A DNA stretch of 64,000 nucleotides from Scolanthus callimorphus (GCA_033964015.1 CM066921.1:26207355-26271354); one strand, 5' to 3'. Shown: positions 32,301 to 35,115, counted from the stretch's first letter. Notes: generated from the letters alone by a model not told the origin. Translations and numbers: made by a program.

Positions 32301-35115
32301 TAAAACACTCGTGTCTATATAATAAATATATATATAGACCTTTTAGATATTTTTTATAATTATATTATTGGGGATTTTTTGTAACGTTCAGTATGTTTTT
32401 TATTGAATGAAATAAAGATTATTATTATTGTTTCCTCATTTTGAGCAACGAACGGGTGTTTGCTCTTGGCGTTCGTTGCTCAAAATGAGGAAATAATAAT
32501 AATAATCTTTATTTCATTCAATAAAAAACATTAAGGTCAGTAACGCTAGCACCGTAAACAAAAGCGCGAAGATCTTTGCAAGTTGATGAACGATTGTCAG
32601 AAATAAACCTCTGTAAACATAAATCAGCGGCGTGCAAACAAAGCGATTGCTAAGTAGAAAATAAAGTGAACGAGTGAGTTTCCACTAATAGTTTACTAGC
32701 ATAAGTTCGCATAAGTTCAGAAGTTGGTCCTCCCTTGCAGGAATGCAGCAACCCACCTAAGCAAACCGCTGTGAAAATTTTGCTTGAGCTTTCGTATTCA
32801 AATGCCATGATCTTCCTCTTCGAAGGCCAGCAATCTGTATTGCGACTTGCGTCCTACTGCGCTACGTTGTTAATCCGTTCGTTTGTTTCCACAGAGGGTG
32901 GGGCTGAACTGTCTCCTTCCTTCTCCGCCCCCACGTCACCATTCCAGTTACCAAACGCAAATAACCCCTATGTGAAGCGCGTGGGGTCGAGGCTTGTTGC
33001 GACTTGCGTCCTACTGCGCTACGTTGTTAATCCGTCCGTTTATTTCCACAGAGGGTGGGGCTGAACTGTCTCCTTCCTTCTCCGCCCCCACGTCACCATT
33101 CCAGTTACCAAACGCAAATAACCCCTATGTGAAGCGCGTGGGGTCGAGGCTTGTTGCGACAATCCCTGTAGATGGACCAATCAACTTGAACTCGGTATCA
33201 GTCCAAGCACGTCCTTCCACAAGTCCTGAGTTGCTAGGGCAACGGGCGCCTGCTGTCCCAAAGTCCCCAAGAGGTGGGACGACGGAGGCGTTTTGTTCTA
33301 CAGTTGGACAAGGTTAGTGAGATGTGTTGTTGAGTTCTGGGGAGAAATGTCTCGTTGCATTTTTAAACCACACCGGGGGGTTGAGGACCTCCCTTAAAAA
33401 GACCCCCTCCCCTGAAATTTCCACTCGTGAAATAGACCCCCTCCCCTAAAATTTCCATTCTCATTAAGGCCCCCCTCCCCTGAAATTTCCATTTTCTATG
33501 GCAAAATACCCCTGAAATACCCCTATTTTGGATAAAATGTCCCTGGAAAGTCACCTTTTTTACCCTCCCCCTTCGAATTTCCAGTCTCCAGACACCCCCT
33601 CTCCCGTGGAATTTCCACAGTCCAATACAAACCTCGAAAATATTCCGTAGGTCCTCAAGCCCTCCCCTCCTCCCCCATGCGGTTTAAAAATGCAATCAGC
33701 CCTTGCTTGCGCTTGTGTTACCCGCCTTGCGGTACCCTTCATTCACACTAGGCGCAAGGGAAGGCAGCGTCTCGATTTATTTTTTGCGCTTGCTTCTGCT
33801 TTTGCGTTCTAGTATTCAACCACATATATATATGCGTTTTATATCCTAGCGTTTGCACCTCCGTTTCAGCTAGTAAAGACCAGCCTTTAGATTGCCTACC
33901 CAGCTCATGTACATGCGAACGCCGAAAGAGTTTTCATGTAAAAAAACTTACACTATTTCAAACATCCTATCAAGACTCTCGCAAGCCAATCATAGTGCGC
34001 CATTTGATAGAATCCGAATCGCAAAAAACTGAAACATCATTTATCTTTCACAGGTCGGTCACTAGCCTCCTCACAGTACCCCCCACGGTCCGCTATTCGC
34101 TCCACCTCGTCTCACCCCTCTGTTAGCCCCAGGTCCTCTGCTTCTTCACGGTCTTCTTCCGGTCCCAAGAAGAGCATTGGCATCAATACGTCACTTCCAG
34201 GCTGCGTCAATGGCCGGTCCCCTGATCTGCCCCCTAACCCGGTCACGTGGTCAGTCGAGCATGTGGTCACGTGGGTTCGGTCTACAGATTGTATCAACTA
34301 CGCTGCCGTGTTTCTTGAAGAGGTGAGATTTGCATCGCTCGGGTCTTGATTGTCACGTGATCACTGAGTGATCGACCTTCGGTGCGGTTTGCCTTAGTGT
34401 GACGTCATTGTTCTCTAGCCTGTGTTTCTGTCGCCCCTTCGCCACCTTTGCGAGAGGTGACGTCTGAACTCACCACGACATTTTCTCGTACATTACATAA
34501 ACACTGACTCAAAACTCGGTTCCGTTGTAGCCTTTCTCAGAAAACATGACATGAACGATGACATGCACGCTCCCCTCGAGCACAAAAGCGAATGTGATTG
34601 GTTGATTATGTCATAGCCTCTCTCAGTAGCACGTGCAGGTGGACGTTTCCATGACAACGCACACTCCTTCGAGCACAAAAGCGAATGTGATTGGTTGATT
34701 ATGTCATAGTCTTTCTCAGTAGCACGTGCAGGTGGACGTTCCATGACAACGCACGCTTCTTCGAGCACAAAAGCGAATGTGATTGGTTGATTATGTCATA
34801 GTCTTTCTCAGTAGCACGTGCAGGTGGACGTTTCCATGACAACGCACGCTTCTTCGAGCACAAAAGCGAATGTGATTGGTCGTTTCCGTTATCGCCTTTC
34901 TCAGTAGCACGTGTGGAAGACCCCGCAGTTATACAAGAGTAGCCAAAGTCGTCCATACATACATTCATGTGTTTTTTCCTGTTTCCTAGGAGATTGACGG
35001 CCAGGCGCTAATGATGCTGTCACGCGATGCTCTTATGCAATTTACGCCCATAAAGCTCGGTCCCACCCTTAAAATGTGCAGCTACATCGCGCAGCTTAAA
35101 CTCAGGGCGAGGTAG
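851..35115 (+). CDS. SFMBT: SFMBT-like Polycomb-group protein (FCS, 3 MBT, SLED, SAM); 22 exons, 5' incomplete
   Basis: This is a chromatin reader of the Polycomb group. SFMBT proteins bind methylated histone tails through MBT repeats, partner with DNA-binding PHO/YY1 in PhoRC, and contact other Polycomb proteins through the SAM domain in the nucleus. Exons: 851-1014, 4276-4515, 8460-8499, 8991-9088, 10239-10476, 11355-11443, 13152-13404, 14027-14106, 14859-15090, 16262-16286, 22357-22442, 23629-23656, 24101-24192, 24978-25231, 26418-26553, 26896-27373, 27595-28433, 30177-30556, 31577-31846, 33052-33312, 34054-34322, 34990-35115. Together they give about 1,559 codons and every junction is in phase, apart from a one-base break inside exon 16. 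SLED plus SAM restricts the family to SCM/SFMBT. One FCS finger, MBT cores resembling SFMBT repeats 1, 3 and 4, and an SFMBT-like SAM favour SFMBT over SCM. Human SFMBT proteins are about 870-900 residues with four MBTs, so this one is longer but lacks a repeat. The start codon is outside the window. Confidence 0.87.
1311..1593. mobile_element. TIR element (about 38-bp inverted repeats)
   Basis: TTTACCACTGTATGCATTGC and the following 19 bases (1311-1349) are repeated in inverse at 1556-1593. The interior has no ORF. It abuts the GGAGCTCC element that starts at 1594, so it may be part of a compound insertion in the intron after exon 1. Confidence 0.65.
1594..2912. mobile_element. GGAGCTCCGC-bounded non-autonomous element carrying a 128-bp tandem array
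   Basis: The left end is TAGCGGAGCTCC, followed by a GC-rich palindrome around 1609-1625. The right end is GGAGCTCCGCTTTTA at about 2898-2912. The left portion (1594-1700) recurs in inverse at 39808-39995 and 42396-42555, so this is a dispersed family. Shorter relatives are at 10498-10668 and inside 29615-29990. There is no transposase. Confidence 0.65.
1997..2830. repeat. Seven 128-bp tandem repeats with CACGTG and paired CRE palindromes
   Basis: The phrase GTCACGTGAT starts at 1997, 2126, 2254, 2382, 2510, 2638 and 2766, a period of 128-129 bp. Most units carry an E-box core (CACGTG), then TGACGTCA-spacer-TGACGTCA in the 20-base palindrome TGACGTCATCGATGACGTCA. The third position of the spacer varies among units. 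The array lies in the intron between exons 1 and 2. Confidence 0.85.
2937..3070. repeat. Dispersed repeat, inverse copy at 20976-21110
   Basis: The shared phrase TAGTTTCGTAGCCCATGAAA, then TAATGAGGTAA and GATGAACTCAATCC-like text, is found in opposite orientation at 20976-21110. The copies are clearly diverged. No coding content is visible, and ends and target duplication are undefined. Confidence 0.6.
3265..3616. mobile_element. 352-bp TIR element, 18-bp perfect inverted ends
   Basis: GACAGAGCGGAAATGACC (3265-3282) is matched by its exact reverse complement at 3599-3616. The right-hand 110 bp recurs at about 31443-31557 just before exon 19, and part of it recurs in inverse at 12485-12540. 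No ORF of interest. It lies in the intron before exon 2. Confidence 0.7.
3617..4275. other. Intron sequence, no gene seen
   Basis: It contains a short (TTG)n run at 3775-3790 and several small inverted repeats built on TTCCCATGG (4015-4150). The final part leads into the exon 2 acceptor at 4274-4275. I find no exon whose phase would fit between exons 1 and 2. Confidence 0.5.
4276..4515 (+). CDS. SFMBT: SFMBT-like exon 2: FCS-type zinc finger
   Basis: The acceptor is TTGCCAG and the donor GTACTT at 4516; phase 0 to 0, 80 codons. After a Pro/Ser/Glu-rich lead comes the FCS finger with CEYC and FCSKAC as the two zinc-ligand pairs (C-x2-C and C-x3-C), separated by a basic stretch (PVKKKRLTNHLRR). 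FCS fingers in Polycomb proteins bind RNA or nucleic acid. Fly Sfmbt has one such finger N-terminal to its MBTs, as here, whereas Scm has two. Confidence 0.9.
4520..4975. mobile_element. Two head-to-tail TTAA elements directly after the exon 2 donor
   Basis: Copy 1 runs 4524-4770, starts AGGGGCTCTCACACGC and ends GCGTGCGAATGCCCCT, and is flanked by TTAA at 4520-4523 and 4771-4774. Copy 2 starts at 4775 with the same 16 bases and follows copy 1 closely for about 200 bp (period 251) until it runs into another element near 4980. TTAA target duplication with AGGG ends is typical of piggyBac-like MITEs. Copy 1 begins only 8 bp inside the intron. Confidence 0.75.
4981..5202 (-). mobile_element. MITE of the CTGTGTCAGCCGCCAT family, copy a
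   Basis: The ends are (T)GTCAGCCACTCC and GGCTGACACAGGCTC(TTTAA). The same element occurs at 13425-13655 (inverse), 24204-24412 (inverse) and as a fragment at 53756-53925. The best ends read TTAA|AGAGC(C/T)TGTGTCAG, suggesting another TTAA-type family. No ORF. Confidence 0.75.
5241..5469. mobile_element. 228-bp MITE with about 36-bp TIRs
   Basis: TAGGCCCGTTTCAAACGTCG and the next 18 bases are repeated in inverse, with few mismatches, up to ACGTTTGAAACGGGCC(TTA) at 5469. The interior is AT rich with no ORF. It lies in the intron between exons 2 and 3. Confidence 0.75.
5470..6552. other. Intron, mostly unassigned repeats
   Basis: It includes short CCCGGGAGA inverted repeats at 5680-5775, a degenerate CGTTGCC-type repeat at 6045-6110 and two TTAGGG units at 6267-6281. 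I see no exon. Confidence 0.4.
6553..6662. mobile_element. Small fold-back element
   Basis: GGACATACGCCGGTCTAATT (6556 on) with following bases to GAGCCGTTC is repeated in inverse as GAACGGCTCATGATTAGGCC through 6660. The loop is about 50 bp and there is no coding content. Confidence 0.6.
6924..8083. mobile_element. 1.16-kb element with about 30-bp TIRs
   Basis: GGGCAATTCCAGAAAATAAA at 6925 is matched in inverse at the right end (TTTATTTTCTGGAATTGCCC, to 8082). G- or C-rich tracts (CCCCCC and a GGGGGGGGGG run) lie just inside both ends. The interior has short ORFs only and none resembles a transposase. It lies in the intron between exons 2 and 3. Confidence 0.65.
8460..8499 (+). CDS. SFMBT: SFMBT-like exon 3: acidic linker
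   Basis: The acceptor is TTTTTCTCAG and the donor GTAAGT at 8500; 40 nt, phase 0 to 1. It encodes KRDDDSGQDSEES, an acidic linker between the FCS finger and the first MBT repeat. The phase matches exon 2 on the left and exon 4 on the right. Confidence 0.75.
8748..8888. mobile_element. Fold-back MITE (TTACCGGCTT family), copy 1
   Basis: It begins TTACCGGCTTAAGGTCG and ends AGCCGGTAA, with a central GACCTCG/CGAGGTC-type palindrome. A second copy, clearly homologous, is at 43621-43760. Both are followed by ATAACATATAT. Confidence 0.75.
8991..9088 (+). CDS. SFMBT: SFMBT-like exon 4: MBT repeat 1 arm
   Basis: The acceptor TTTCATATAG at 8981-8990 is followed by a second in-frame acceptor (CCGCAG) ending at 9002; the donor is GTACGT at 9089. 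Phase 1 to 0. It encodes the MBT arm with the family pattern W-x2-YY...AAP..CF (MTWDDYYQ...KAAPDSCFRH). The two acceptors differ by 12 nt, so splicing could include or skip four residues (Ile/Asn-Ala-Ala-Ala region). Confidence 0.85.
9128..9310. repeat. Diverged half of the TACATCG...CATACATTTC hairpin repeat
   Basis: The segment GGACGGGCATCCTCGTTCCG, then TTTTCCCATACATTTCTTTG, matches parts of the hairpin at 46984-47092 and 49009-49080/51551. It looks like a degraded copy. No gene. Confidence 0.45.
10239..10476 (+). CDS. SFMBT: SFMBT-like exon 5: MBT repeat 1 core
   Basis: The acceptor is ATTTCCAG and the donor GTATGC at 10477; phase 0 to 1, 79 codons. It carries the MBT signature PGMKLEAVDRNNP, then CVATVI, RYDGYGGD, NDIWC and HPIGWC. 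Of the methyl-lysine cage positions known from L3MBTL1, this repeat keeps Tyr-rich residues in RYDGY but not all of the aromatic set. The RYDGYGGD...WC text most resembles SFMBT repeat 1, as I recall the family. Confidence 0.92.
10498..10668. mobile_element. Short GGAGCTCC-family element, 22 bp inside the intron
   Basis: It starts TAGCGGAGCTCCTTAGCG, has GCGGAGCACCATA as in the 1594 copy, and ends GGGAGCTCCGCTTTTAGGCA with GTGCCTAAATC. No coding content. Confidence 0.6.
10832..11249. mobile_element. Nested fold-back elements
   Basis: Outer arms: AGCAGATTTCGTATGACTGT at 10832 and its complement ending at 11248. Inner arms: CAGGGTAGTAACCAGGTAT at 10941 and its complement ending at 11192, enclosing TGATCCC(T)-rich DNA. 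This reads as one element inserted in another, in the intron between MBT 1 core and the next arm. Confidence 0.7.
11355..11443 (+). CDS. SFMBT: SFMBT-like exon 6: MBT arm (repeat 2-type)
   Basis: The acceptor is TTTTTCTCAG and the donor GTATGA at 11444; phase 1 to 0. It encodes GVGSNLEDWRTFLTQTL then AAPQDLFRK. The (D)W-x2-FL-x-QTL-x-G pattern recalls the arm preceding MBT 2 in SFMBT proteins, whereas the next core exon looks like MBT 3. Confidence 0.85.
11557..11705. mobile_element. Fold-back MITE
   Basis: Arms of about 60-70 bp, with GCGAGCCTTTTGTTTCC and GGAAACAAAAGGCTCGC at the centre and GGAGTTGTTCCGC / GCGGAACAACTCC outside. No gene. Confidence 0.7.
11721..12481. mobile_element. TA-flanked 761-bp element (Tc1/mariner-like MITE)
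   Basis: CAGTAAAATCCCGCGTATAA at 11721 is matched in inverse by the right end (TTATACGCGGGTTTTTACTG, to 12481), with TA on both sides (11719-11720 and 12482-12483). The ATAAGAACC phrase repeats inside. A G-run (11870-11899) and a CCCCCC(T)CTC palindrome form a second, nested insertion. A smaller relative is at 28463-28711. No transposase. Confidence 0.75.
12484..13151. other. Intron, no exon found where an MBT core/arm pair is expected
   Basis: 12485-12540 is an inverse fragment of the 3265-3616 element. The remainder has no recognisable repeat and, importantly, no MBT-like coding in any frame, ending in the acceptor before exon 7. Confidence 0.5.
13152..13404 (+). CDS. SFMBT: SFMBT-like exon 7: MBT core (repeat 3-type)
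   Basis: The acceptor is TTTTTTCAG and the donor GTGAGT at 13405; phase 0 to 1, 84 codons. It encodes FEVGMKLEAVHPMKPS, CPATVTKSLGPYYF, then CHSDSPGIFPVGWC. The C-H-x-DSPGIFPV text and the short acidic turn resemble SFMBT MBT 3. The aromatic cage motif (FDxWDxxYDxW) is not present. Confidence 0.92.
13425..13655 (+). mobile_element. MITE of the CTGTGTCAGCCGCCAT family, copy b
   Basis: It starts (TTAA)AGAGCTTGTGTCAGCCG and ends GTGTCTGACACGGGCT. It is the reverse complement of copy a (4981-5202) over almost its whole length and begins about 20 bp after the exon 7 donor. Confidence 0.8.
13672..13881. mobile_element. Fold-back MITE with about 70-bp arms
   Basis: CAAATCGGCTAACGGTGTTT at 13672 and GATCATGTGATGATTCC (13714 on) are matched in inverse on the right, ending GATTTG at 13881. 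No coding content. Confidence 0.75.
14027..14106 (+). CDS. SFMBT: SFMBT-like exon 8: last MBT arm
   Basis: The acceptor is TTTCTAG and the donor GTAATG at 14107; phase 1 to 0. It encodes YTKKTFSWDKYLSLC then APSPLFK, the standard F-x-W-x2-YL...APxxLF arm that packs against the following core. Confidence 0.88.
14285..14475 (+). repeat. SINE/LINE-tail-like conserved segment
   Basis: The text GGATGAGACAATAAACCGAG, then GTTAAAGATCC and ACCCTC, is of a kind recurring as a conserved SINE core or tail in marine invertebrate genomes (recognised from memory). I cannot define its ends. It lies in the intron between exons 8 and 9. Confidence 0.4.
14859..15090 (+). CDS. SFMBT: SFMBT-like exon 9: MBT core (repeat 4-type)
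   Basis: The acceptor is CTTAACAG and the donor GTACGT at 15091; phase 0 to 1. It encodes FKVGMKVEAVDMEQPS, RVATI, then FFDGQSRFQFLD and VESADIYPVGWCRKTGHPL. The VES-x-DI-x-P-x-GWC...GHPL text matches the fourth MBT of SFMBT. In fly Sfmbt the fourth MBT is the methyl-lysine binder. Here cage positions equivalent to Trp and Tyr of L3MBTL1 appear as Gln and Phe, so binding is uncertain. Confidence 0.92.
15128..16100. mobile_element. Nested TIR elements; inner 873-bp element at 15183-16055
   Basis: Inner: GGGGCCCGTTTCTCAAAACG at 15183 and its complement ending at 16055, with ACGGG-rich subterminal repeats on both sides. Outer: GCGGTACCGGACCGAT...GGCACG...TTTGGGACC (15129-15180) recurs in inverse at 16056-16095. 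The inner element split an older hairpin element; CAGG flanks both sides as a possible 4-bp target duplication. Confidence 0.7.
16262..16286 (+). CDS. SFMBT: SFMBT-like exon 10: 25-nt microexon
   Basis: The acceptor is TTGTTTCAG and the donor GTAATA at 16287; phase 1 to 2. It adds MPQDPKTA plus two bases of an Arg codon. Phase agreement with exon 9 and exon 11 across a 6-kb intron is the main support; it is too short for other evidence. Confidence 0.6.
16410..16492. mobile_element. Small fold-back element
   Basis: CCTGTTTCGCCTCTAGTGCA and TGCACTAGGCGAAACAGG are inverted around a TGTCGCGACGAAAA centre. A related half is at 42630-42680 (GTTTCGCCTAGTGCAGTGAA). Confidence 0.6.
16501..20293. mobile_element. 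3.8-kb element with about 210-bp terminal inverted repeats
   Basis: The left end ATAGTCCAGTAAAGTTA runs to about 16712 (AACGAGGCTGAAACCGGAAG); the right arm 20083-20293 is the diverged inverse, ending TTTACTGGACTAT. The interior (16713-20082) has no recognisable transposase; it holds a LINE 3' fragment, a GC-rich CTGCCGCGC repeat zone (18240-18560), and short ORFs. It is probably a non-autonomous element swollen by later insertions, in the 6-kb intron between exons 10 and 11. Confidence 0.65.
18830..19323 (-). mobile_element. LINE 3' end fragment (CR1/L2-like), 5' truncated
   Basis: A minus-strand reading frame 19323-19099 ends with a typical LINE ORF2 C-terminus: RAFSVHAPRLWNSLPLEMR, then SEFKTKLKTFLLKRAF and a stop. 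Downstream on the minus strand, an untranslated tail ends in (ATT)n at 18834-18853, as in CR1/L2 LINEs. The reverse-transcriptase region is absent, so it is a dead insertion. Confidence 0.7.
20345..20556. mobile_element. MITE with TACAATGGCGG ends
   Basis: TACAATGGCGGACAAAACT, then GTTGGGACACT, at 20345 recurs in inverse up to 20556. The interior contains a CCGG(GGA) palindrome. No ORF. Confidence 0.7.
20557..20690. repeat. Palindrome with repeated TGCGTGACCGAC units
   Basis: GTCTCCCTCGCATCCGGGCT and its inverse (AGCCCGTTTCCGAGGGAGAC, to 20688) enclose GCGTTGCGTGACCGACACAAAG-type repeats. It directly abuts the TACAATGGCGG element. Confidence 0.6.
20976..21110. repeat. Dispersed repeat, inverse of 2937-3070
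   Basis: It shares TTTCATGGGCTACGAAACTA and GGATTGAGTTCATCC with the intron 1 copy. Beyond it, AAAATCAGGATCCGAAATG occurs twice (21148 and 21314). Confidence 0.6.
21424..21670. mobile_element. Fold-back MITE, GCTTTTCACTAGTGAA ends
   Basis: AGTTGGCTTTTCACTAGTGA is matched in inverse by TCACTAGTGAAGAGCCGGCT at 21670, with GTAAGCG-rich inner arms. It is similar in style to the GTTGGTTTTCACTA element at 38926-39075. Confidence 0.6.
21944..22260. repeat. Imperfect (CAA)n / CAACAG minisatellite
   Basis: About 300 bp of CAA-type repeats interrupted by GACATCATC and GGAAACAACTA. It produces Gln/Asn/Thr-rich open frames in several registers that are not genes. A complementary (TTG)n tract lies at 26108-26370. 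Confidence 0.85.
22357..22442 (+). CDS. SFMBT: SFMBT-like exon 11: linker after MBT region
   Basis: The acceptor is ATCGGCAG and the donor GTGAGT at 22443; phase 2 to 1. It encodes PVETDPLHLPSFDEVM, then GRQGATTPSSTV. There is no known domain; it is a linker before the SLED region. Confidence 0.75.
23086..23232. mobile_element. Degraded relative of the 25772-25973 fold-back MITE
   Basis: It shares GAGTATTCTTTCTTT, ACACACCGAAAGATATATGA and AAAGAAAG(A/C)TTATTCAAATGAA with the 25772 element, then CACGTGA...AAATGGGAAAACAT. The ends are not preserved. Confidence 0.55.
23629..23656 (+). CDS. SFMBT: SFMBT-like exon 12: 28-nt microexon
   Basis: The acceptor is TTTGCAG and the donor GTATCT at 23657; phase 1 to 2. 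It encodes VLPRKPTNT. Phases agree with both neighbours; like exon 10 it rests on splice sites and phase only. Confidence 0.6.
23690..23800. repeat. AAATACGACAATATT / CGGCTT hairpin repeat
   Basis: AAAATACGACAATATTTTTTG is followed by its inverse (GTCGTATTTTCGGCTT), then GGCCTTCATCAGGGCAACTG and TGATGAGGCAAGCCGAAAA form a second stem. The origin is unclear; it may be the end of a retroelement. Confidence 0.45.
24101..24192 (+). CDS. SFMBT: SFMBT-like exon 13: acidic linker
   Basis: The acceptor is TTGTCACAG and the donor GTATAA at 24193; phase 2 to 1. It encodes PVPEKEKCDDKDIDLDDK, then SGDSDISEDDSL. It is highly acidic, presumably disordered, and immediately precedes the SLED domain. Confidence 0.75.
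24204..24412 (+). mobile_element. MITE of the CTGTGTCAGCCGCCAT family, copy c
   Basis: TTAAGCCTGTGTCAGCCGCC to GTGGCTGACACGGGCTC. It is more diverged internally than copies a and b. It begins 12 bp downstream of the exon 13 donor. Confidence 0.75.
24497..24705. repeat. GTGTAAGAAC...GTACACGG repeat, inverse relative of 49560-49700
   Basis: It shares TTTGTTTAGTAGAACGAATC and CTGGGAATGGTTC with 49575-49640 in opposite orientation. It is probably a MITE with a TGTAAGAA end. Confidence 0.5.
24978..25231 (+). CDS. SFMBT: SFMBT-like exon 14: SLED domain, first part
   Basis: The acceptor is TTTTCAAG and the donor GTAACG at 25232; phase 1 to 0. It encodes FYHNKNQIFFNKSCCIGPLL, then DPEKVKFLPD and VDLMQEGCG-like text (IDLMQEGCGVRVVV). 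This is the SLED (Scm-like embedded) domain: V-x-N-x-C-xx-G-x-LxPxxVxxLP...AAYxP. SLED occurs only in SCM/SCML and SFMBT proteins and can bind DNA. The domain continues in exon 15. Confidence 0.92.
25566..26068. mobile_element. Outer fold-back element enclosing a 202-bp MITE (25772-25973)
   Basis: The inner element starts AGACCTCCTCGGCTTGGGGT and its inverse ends at 25973; the arms are about 50 bp and nearly perfect. The outer arms (CCGTTTCCATTTAGTCGCAG and ATGGAAACCGG near 26067) enclose GCGACTTTTGC/AACAGCTGCAG repeats. Confidence 0.65.
26108..26370. repeat. (TTG)n/(TGT)n microsatellite
   Basis: About 260 bp of imperfect TTG with GCTGCTG interruptions, upstream of exon 15. Long Leu/Cys/Val-rich frames across it on both strands are artefacts. 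Confidence 0.9.
26418..26553 (+). CDS. SFMBT: SFMBT-like exon 15: SLED domain, second part
   Basis: The acceptor is ATTTCTCAG and the donor GTGAGT at 26554; phase 0 to 1. It encodes RVDSRPKLERYLKRFCRRLI, then CCEYFLSLKPVGQPCPDQC. The CRR-x-CCEYF stretch aligns with the conserved Cys pair at the end of SLED domains. Confidence 0.9.
26595..26860. repeat. CTTGCGCTTG-rich palindromic repeat
   Basis: Runs of (TGCGCT)TGTGCTTGCG and the inverse GCAAGCACAAGC, ending AAACCAGCCCTAAG. It resembles a MITE whose other copies lie at 33700-33890. Not coding. Confidence 0.45.
26896..27373 (+). CDS. SFMBT: SFMBT-like exon 16: basic/Pro-rich linker with a one-base frame break
   Basis: The acceptor is GGTTTTCCAG and the donor GTAACG at 27374. 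Entering in phase 1, the frame reads EQGNLQGPKGLKAKRSREYF, with a basic KKKRGRKRKS cluster (likely nuclear localisation signal), to NGMPLVKR. Leaving in phase 0, the required frame reads MVNENGVPVVK and a Val/Pro/Thr-rich tail ending TSTTVMKK. The two frames are offset by one base; the exon is 478 nt where 479 would keep phase. The switch lies between 27035 and about 27060, most simply in the AAAA run at 27051-27054. It is either a sequence error or a real disabling indel. Confidence 0.8.
27595..28433 (+). CDS. SFMBT: SFMBT-like exon 17: long Pro/Ser/Thr/Gly-rich linker
   Basis: The acceptor is ATGTTTCAG and the donor GTTAGT at 28434; phase 0 to 2, about 280 codons. It encodes DLYGHARPLVMTDMSG then a low-complexity region rich in P, S, T, G and V with no known domain (for example PPPLLVKN, RPPPNVTV). 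It contains VKQEG, a sumoylation-type motif. SFMBT proteins have a shorter linker here, so this is a lineage expansion. Confidence 0.85.
28463..28711. mobile_element. TA-flanked CAGTAAAAACC MITE
   Basis: CAGTAAAAACCCAT to GGTTTTTACTG with TA on both sides (28461-28462, 28712-28713). It shares ends with the 11721-12481 element, so the same mobilising transposase is likely. It begins 29 bp into the intron. Confidence 0.65.
28908..29166. mobile_element. TIR element, CTTATTTGAATTT ends
   Basis: GATTCTAATTTGAATTTCGC on the right is the inverse of GAATTCTTATTTGAATTTAG on the left, each followed inward by a GGCGCCGCC-type stretch. Not coding. Confidence 0.55.
29245..30036. mobile_element. TTAA element AGGGCACTGTCAC containing a nested GGAGCTCC element
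   Basis: TTAA|AGGGCACTGTCACC at 29245 and GTGACAGTGCCCC(T)|TTAA ending at 30036. A GGAGCTCC-family copy (about 29615-29990, ending GGGAGCTCCGCTTTTAGCCA) is inserted inside. The piggyBac-like class is inferred from TTAA plus AGGG ends. Confidence 0.7.
30177..30556 (+). CDS. SFMBT: SFMBT-like exon 18: Ser/His-rich, acidic then basic region
   Basis: The donor is GTAGTA at 30557. Two acceptors are possible: ATGCAG ending 30162 or AAAG ending 30176. Only the second keeps phase with exon 17 (phase 2, completing AGC); the first gives a stop within a few codons. The exon encodes SVIHTIHHNPTGPSTTTHHR, an acidic block (DLDLEDDAEGDHENEAGEDK) and a basic block (LKKKRRKKARL...KPRPRRK), likely an NLS. Confidence 0.75.
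30792..31323. mobile_element. Nested palindromic elements in the intron after exon 18
   Basis: Outer arms: CATTATACACTTAATGACTG (30792) and the inverse ending at 31323. Each outer arm is itself a fold-back (AACAGCGAGTTTTG / CAAAACTCGCTGTT). Inner arms: CCGAAATTTCTCGCTCTAGC (30983) and the inverse ending about 31161, enclosing GCCCGCGCGGGC palindromes. Confidence 0.7.
31443..31557. mobile_element. Right-end fragment of the GGTCATTTCCGCTCTGTC element
   Basis: It is homologous to 3505-3612 (CGGAATCTTGAGCTTA, then TTTTGGTCATTTCCGCTCT). It ends about 20 bp before exon 19, so its terminal CCGCTCT joins the pyrimidine tract of that 3' splice site. Confidence 0.6.
31577..31846 (+). CDS. SFMBT: SFMBT-like exon 19: acidic/basic region with SUMO motif
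   Basis: The acceptor is GTATTATAG. Two donors 6 nt apart, GTAAAC at 31847 and the stronger GTAAGT at 31853, are both in phase 1, so Gly-Lys can be added. It encodes PSEIPHIKREPMDHDMAEHL, an acidic block, FPIGDEGDPDWDESFERKKL, and LKKKKAATIGR. IKRE fits the psi-K-x-E sumoylation consensus. Confidence 0.85.
31992..32326 (-). mobile_element. TATATAGAC element, uninterrupted copy
   Basis: It is the inverse of 44160-44652. It contains the ACACGGTGGCGCGAAGAT site that is occupied by a 152-bp insertion in the other copy, plus arms GATATCCTCACTAGTGAGGATAT at the centre (split here as GATATCCTCA and TGAGGATAT around CTAG). Ends read TATATAGA and TCTATATA. The class is not determined. Confidence 0.7.
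32391..32533. repeat. Near-perfect palindrome with ATT/AAT tracts
   Basis: ATTGAATGAAATAAAGATTA and (TTA)n, then GTTTCCTCATTTTGAGCAAC, are mirrored in inverse to 32533. It could be two retroelement tails head to head or a fold-back element. Confidence 0.65.
32841..33160 (+). repeat. 157-bp tandem duplication spanning the 3' splice site and start of exon 20
   Basis: Unit 1 is 32841-32997, unit 2 is 32998-33154, and TGCGAC follows both. The units differ at only two positions (near 32879/33036). Each contains the acceptor TTTCCACAG and the first 103 nt of the exon. Only unit 2 runs on into the rest of the exon. Confidence 0.9.
33052..33312 (+). CDS. SFMBT: SFMBT-like exon 20: Ser/Pro linker
   Basis: The acceptor is TTTCCACAG (second duplicate copy) and the donor GTTAGT at 33313; phase 1 to 1, 87 codons. 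It encodes GGAELSPSFSAPTSPFQLPN, then VKRVGSRLVATIPVDGPINL and a Ser/Pro-rich end. The upstream duplicate acceptor at 32894 would add 157 nt and run into a stop. Confidence 0.85.
33356..33695. mobile_element. 340-bp MITE with CCCCCTCCCCTGAAATTTCC internal repeats
   Basis: TTGCATTTTTAAACC at 33356 and the inverse at 33679-33695 bound a strongly strand-biased interior of 20-30 bp C-rich repeats (ACCCCCTCCCCTGAAATTTC). It begins 43 bp into the intron after exon 20. Confidence 0.75.
34054..34322 (+). CDS. SFMBT: SFMBT-like exon 21: Ser-rich region and first half of SAM domain
   Basis: The acceptor is CTTTCACAG and the donor GTGAGA at 34323; phase 1 to 0. A Ser/Arg/Pro-rich stretch is followed by PNPVTWSVEHVVTWVRSTDC, then INYAAVFLEE. 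W-(S/T)-V-x2-V-x2-W-(I/V)-R-S-T-D-C is the SAM start typical of SFMBT. Confidence 0.92.
34530..34890. repeat. Four 93-bp tandem repeats in the SAM-domain intron
   Basis: CGAGCACAAAAGCGAATGTG starts at 34577, 34670, 34762 and 34855 (period 92-93). Each unit holds GATTGGTTGATTATGTCAT and AGTAGCACGTGCAGGTGGAC, so CCAAT-type and CACGTG motifs recur. Confidence 0.85.
34990..35115 (+). CDS. SFMBT: SFMBT-like exon 22: SAM domain C-terminal half and stop
   Basis: The acceptor is TTTCCTAG; 42 codons including TAG at 35113-35115. It encodes EIDGQALMMLSRDALMQFTP, then IKLGPTLKMCSYIAQLKLRAR. EIDGxALxxL and KLGPxxKxCxxI are SAM helix 3 to 5 hallmarks of SFMBT/SCM. The protein ends right after the SAM domain, as in the family. 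Confidence 0.93.
   Translation, partial: EIDGQALMMLSRDALMQFTPIKLGPTLKMCSYIAQLKLRAR

Noticed and set aside
32895..32997. First duplicate of exon 20 as a regular coding exon
   Set aside because: It has no usable GT donor at its end and its length is not a multiple of three; reading through leads to a stop.
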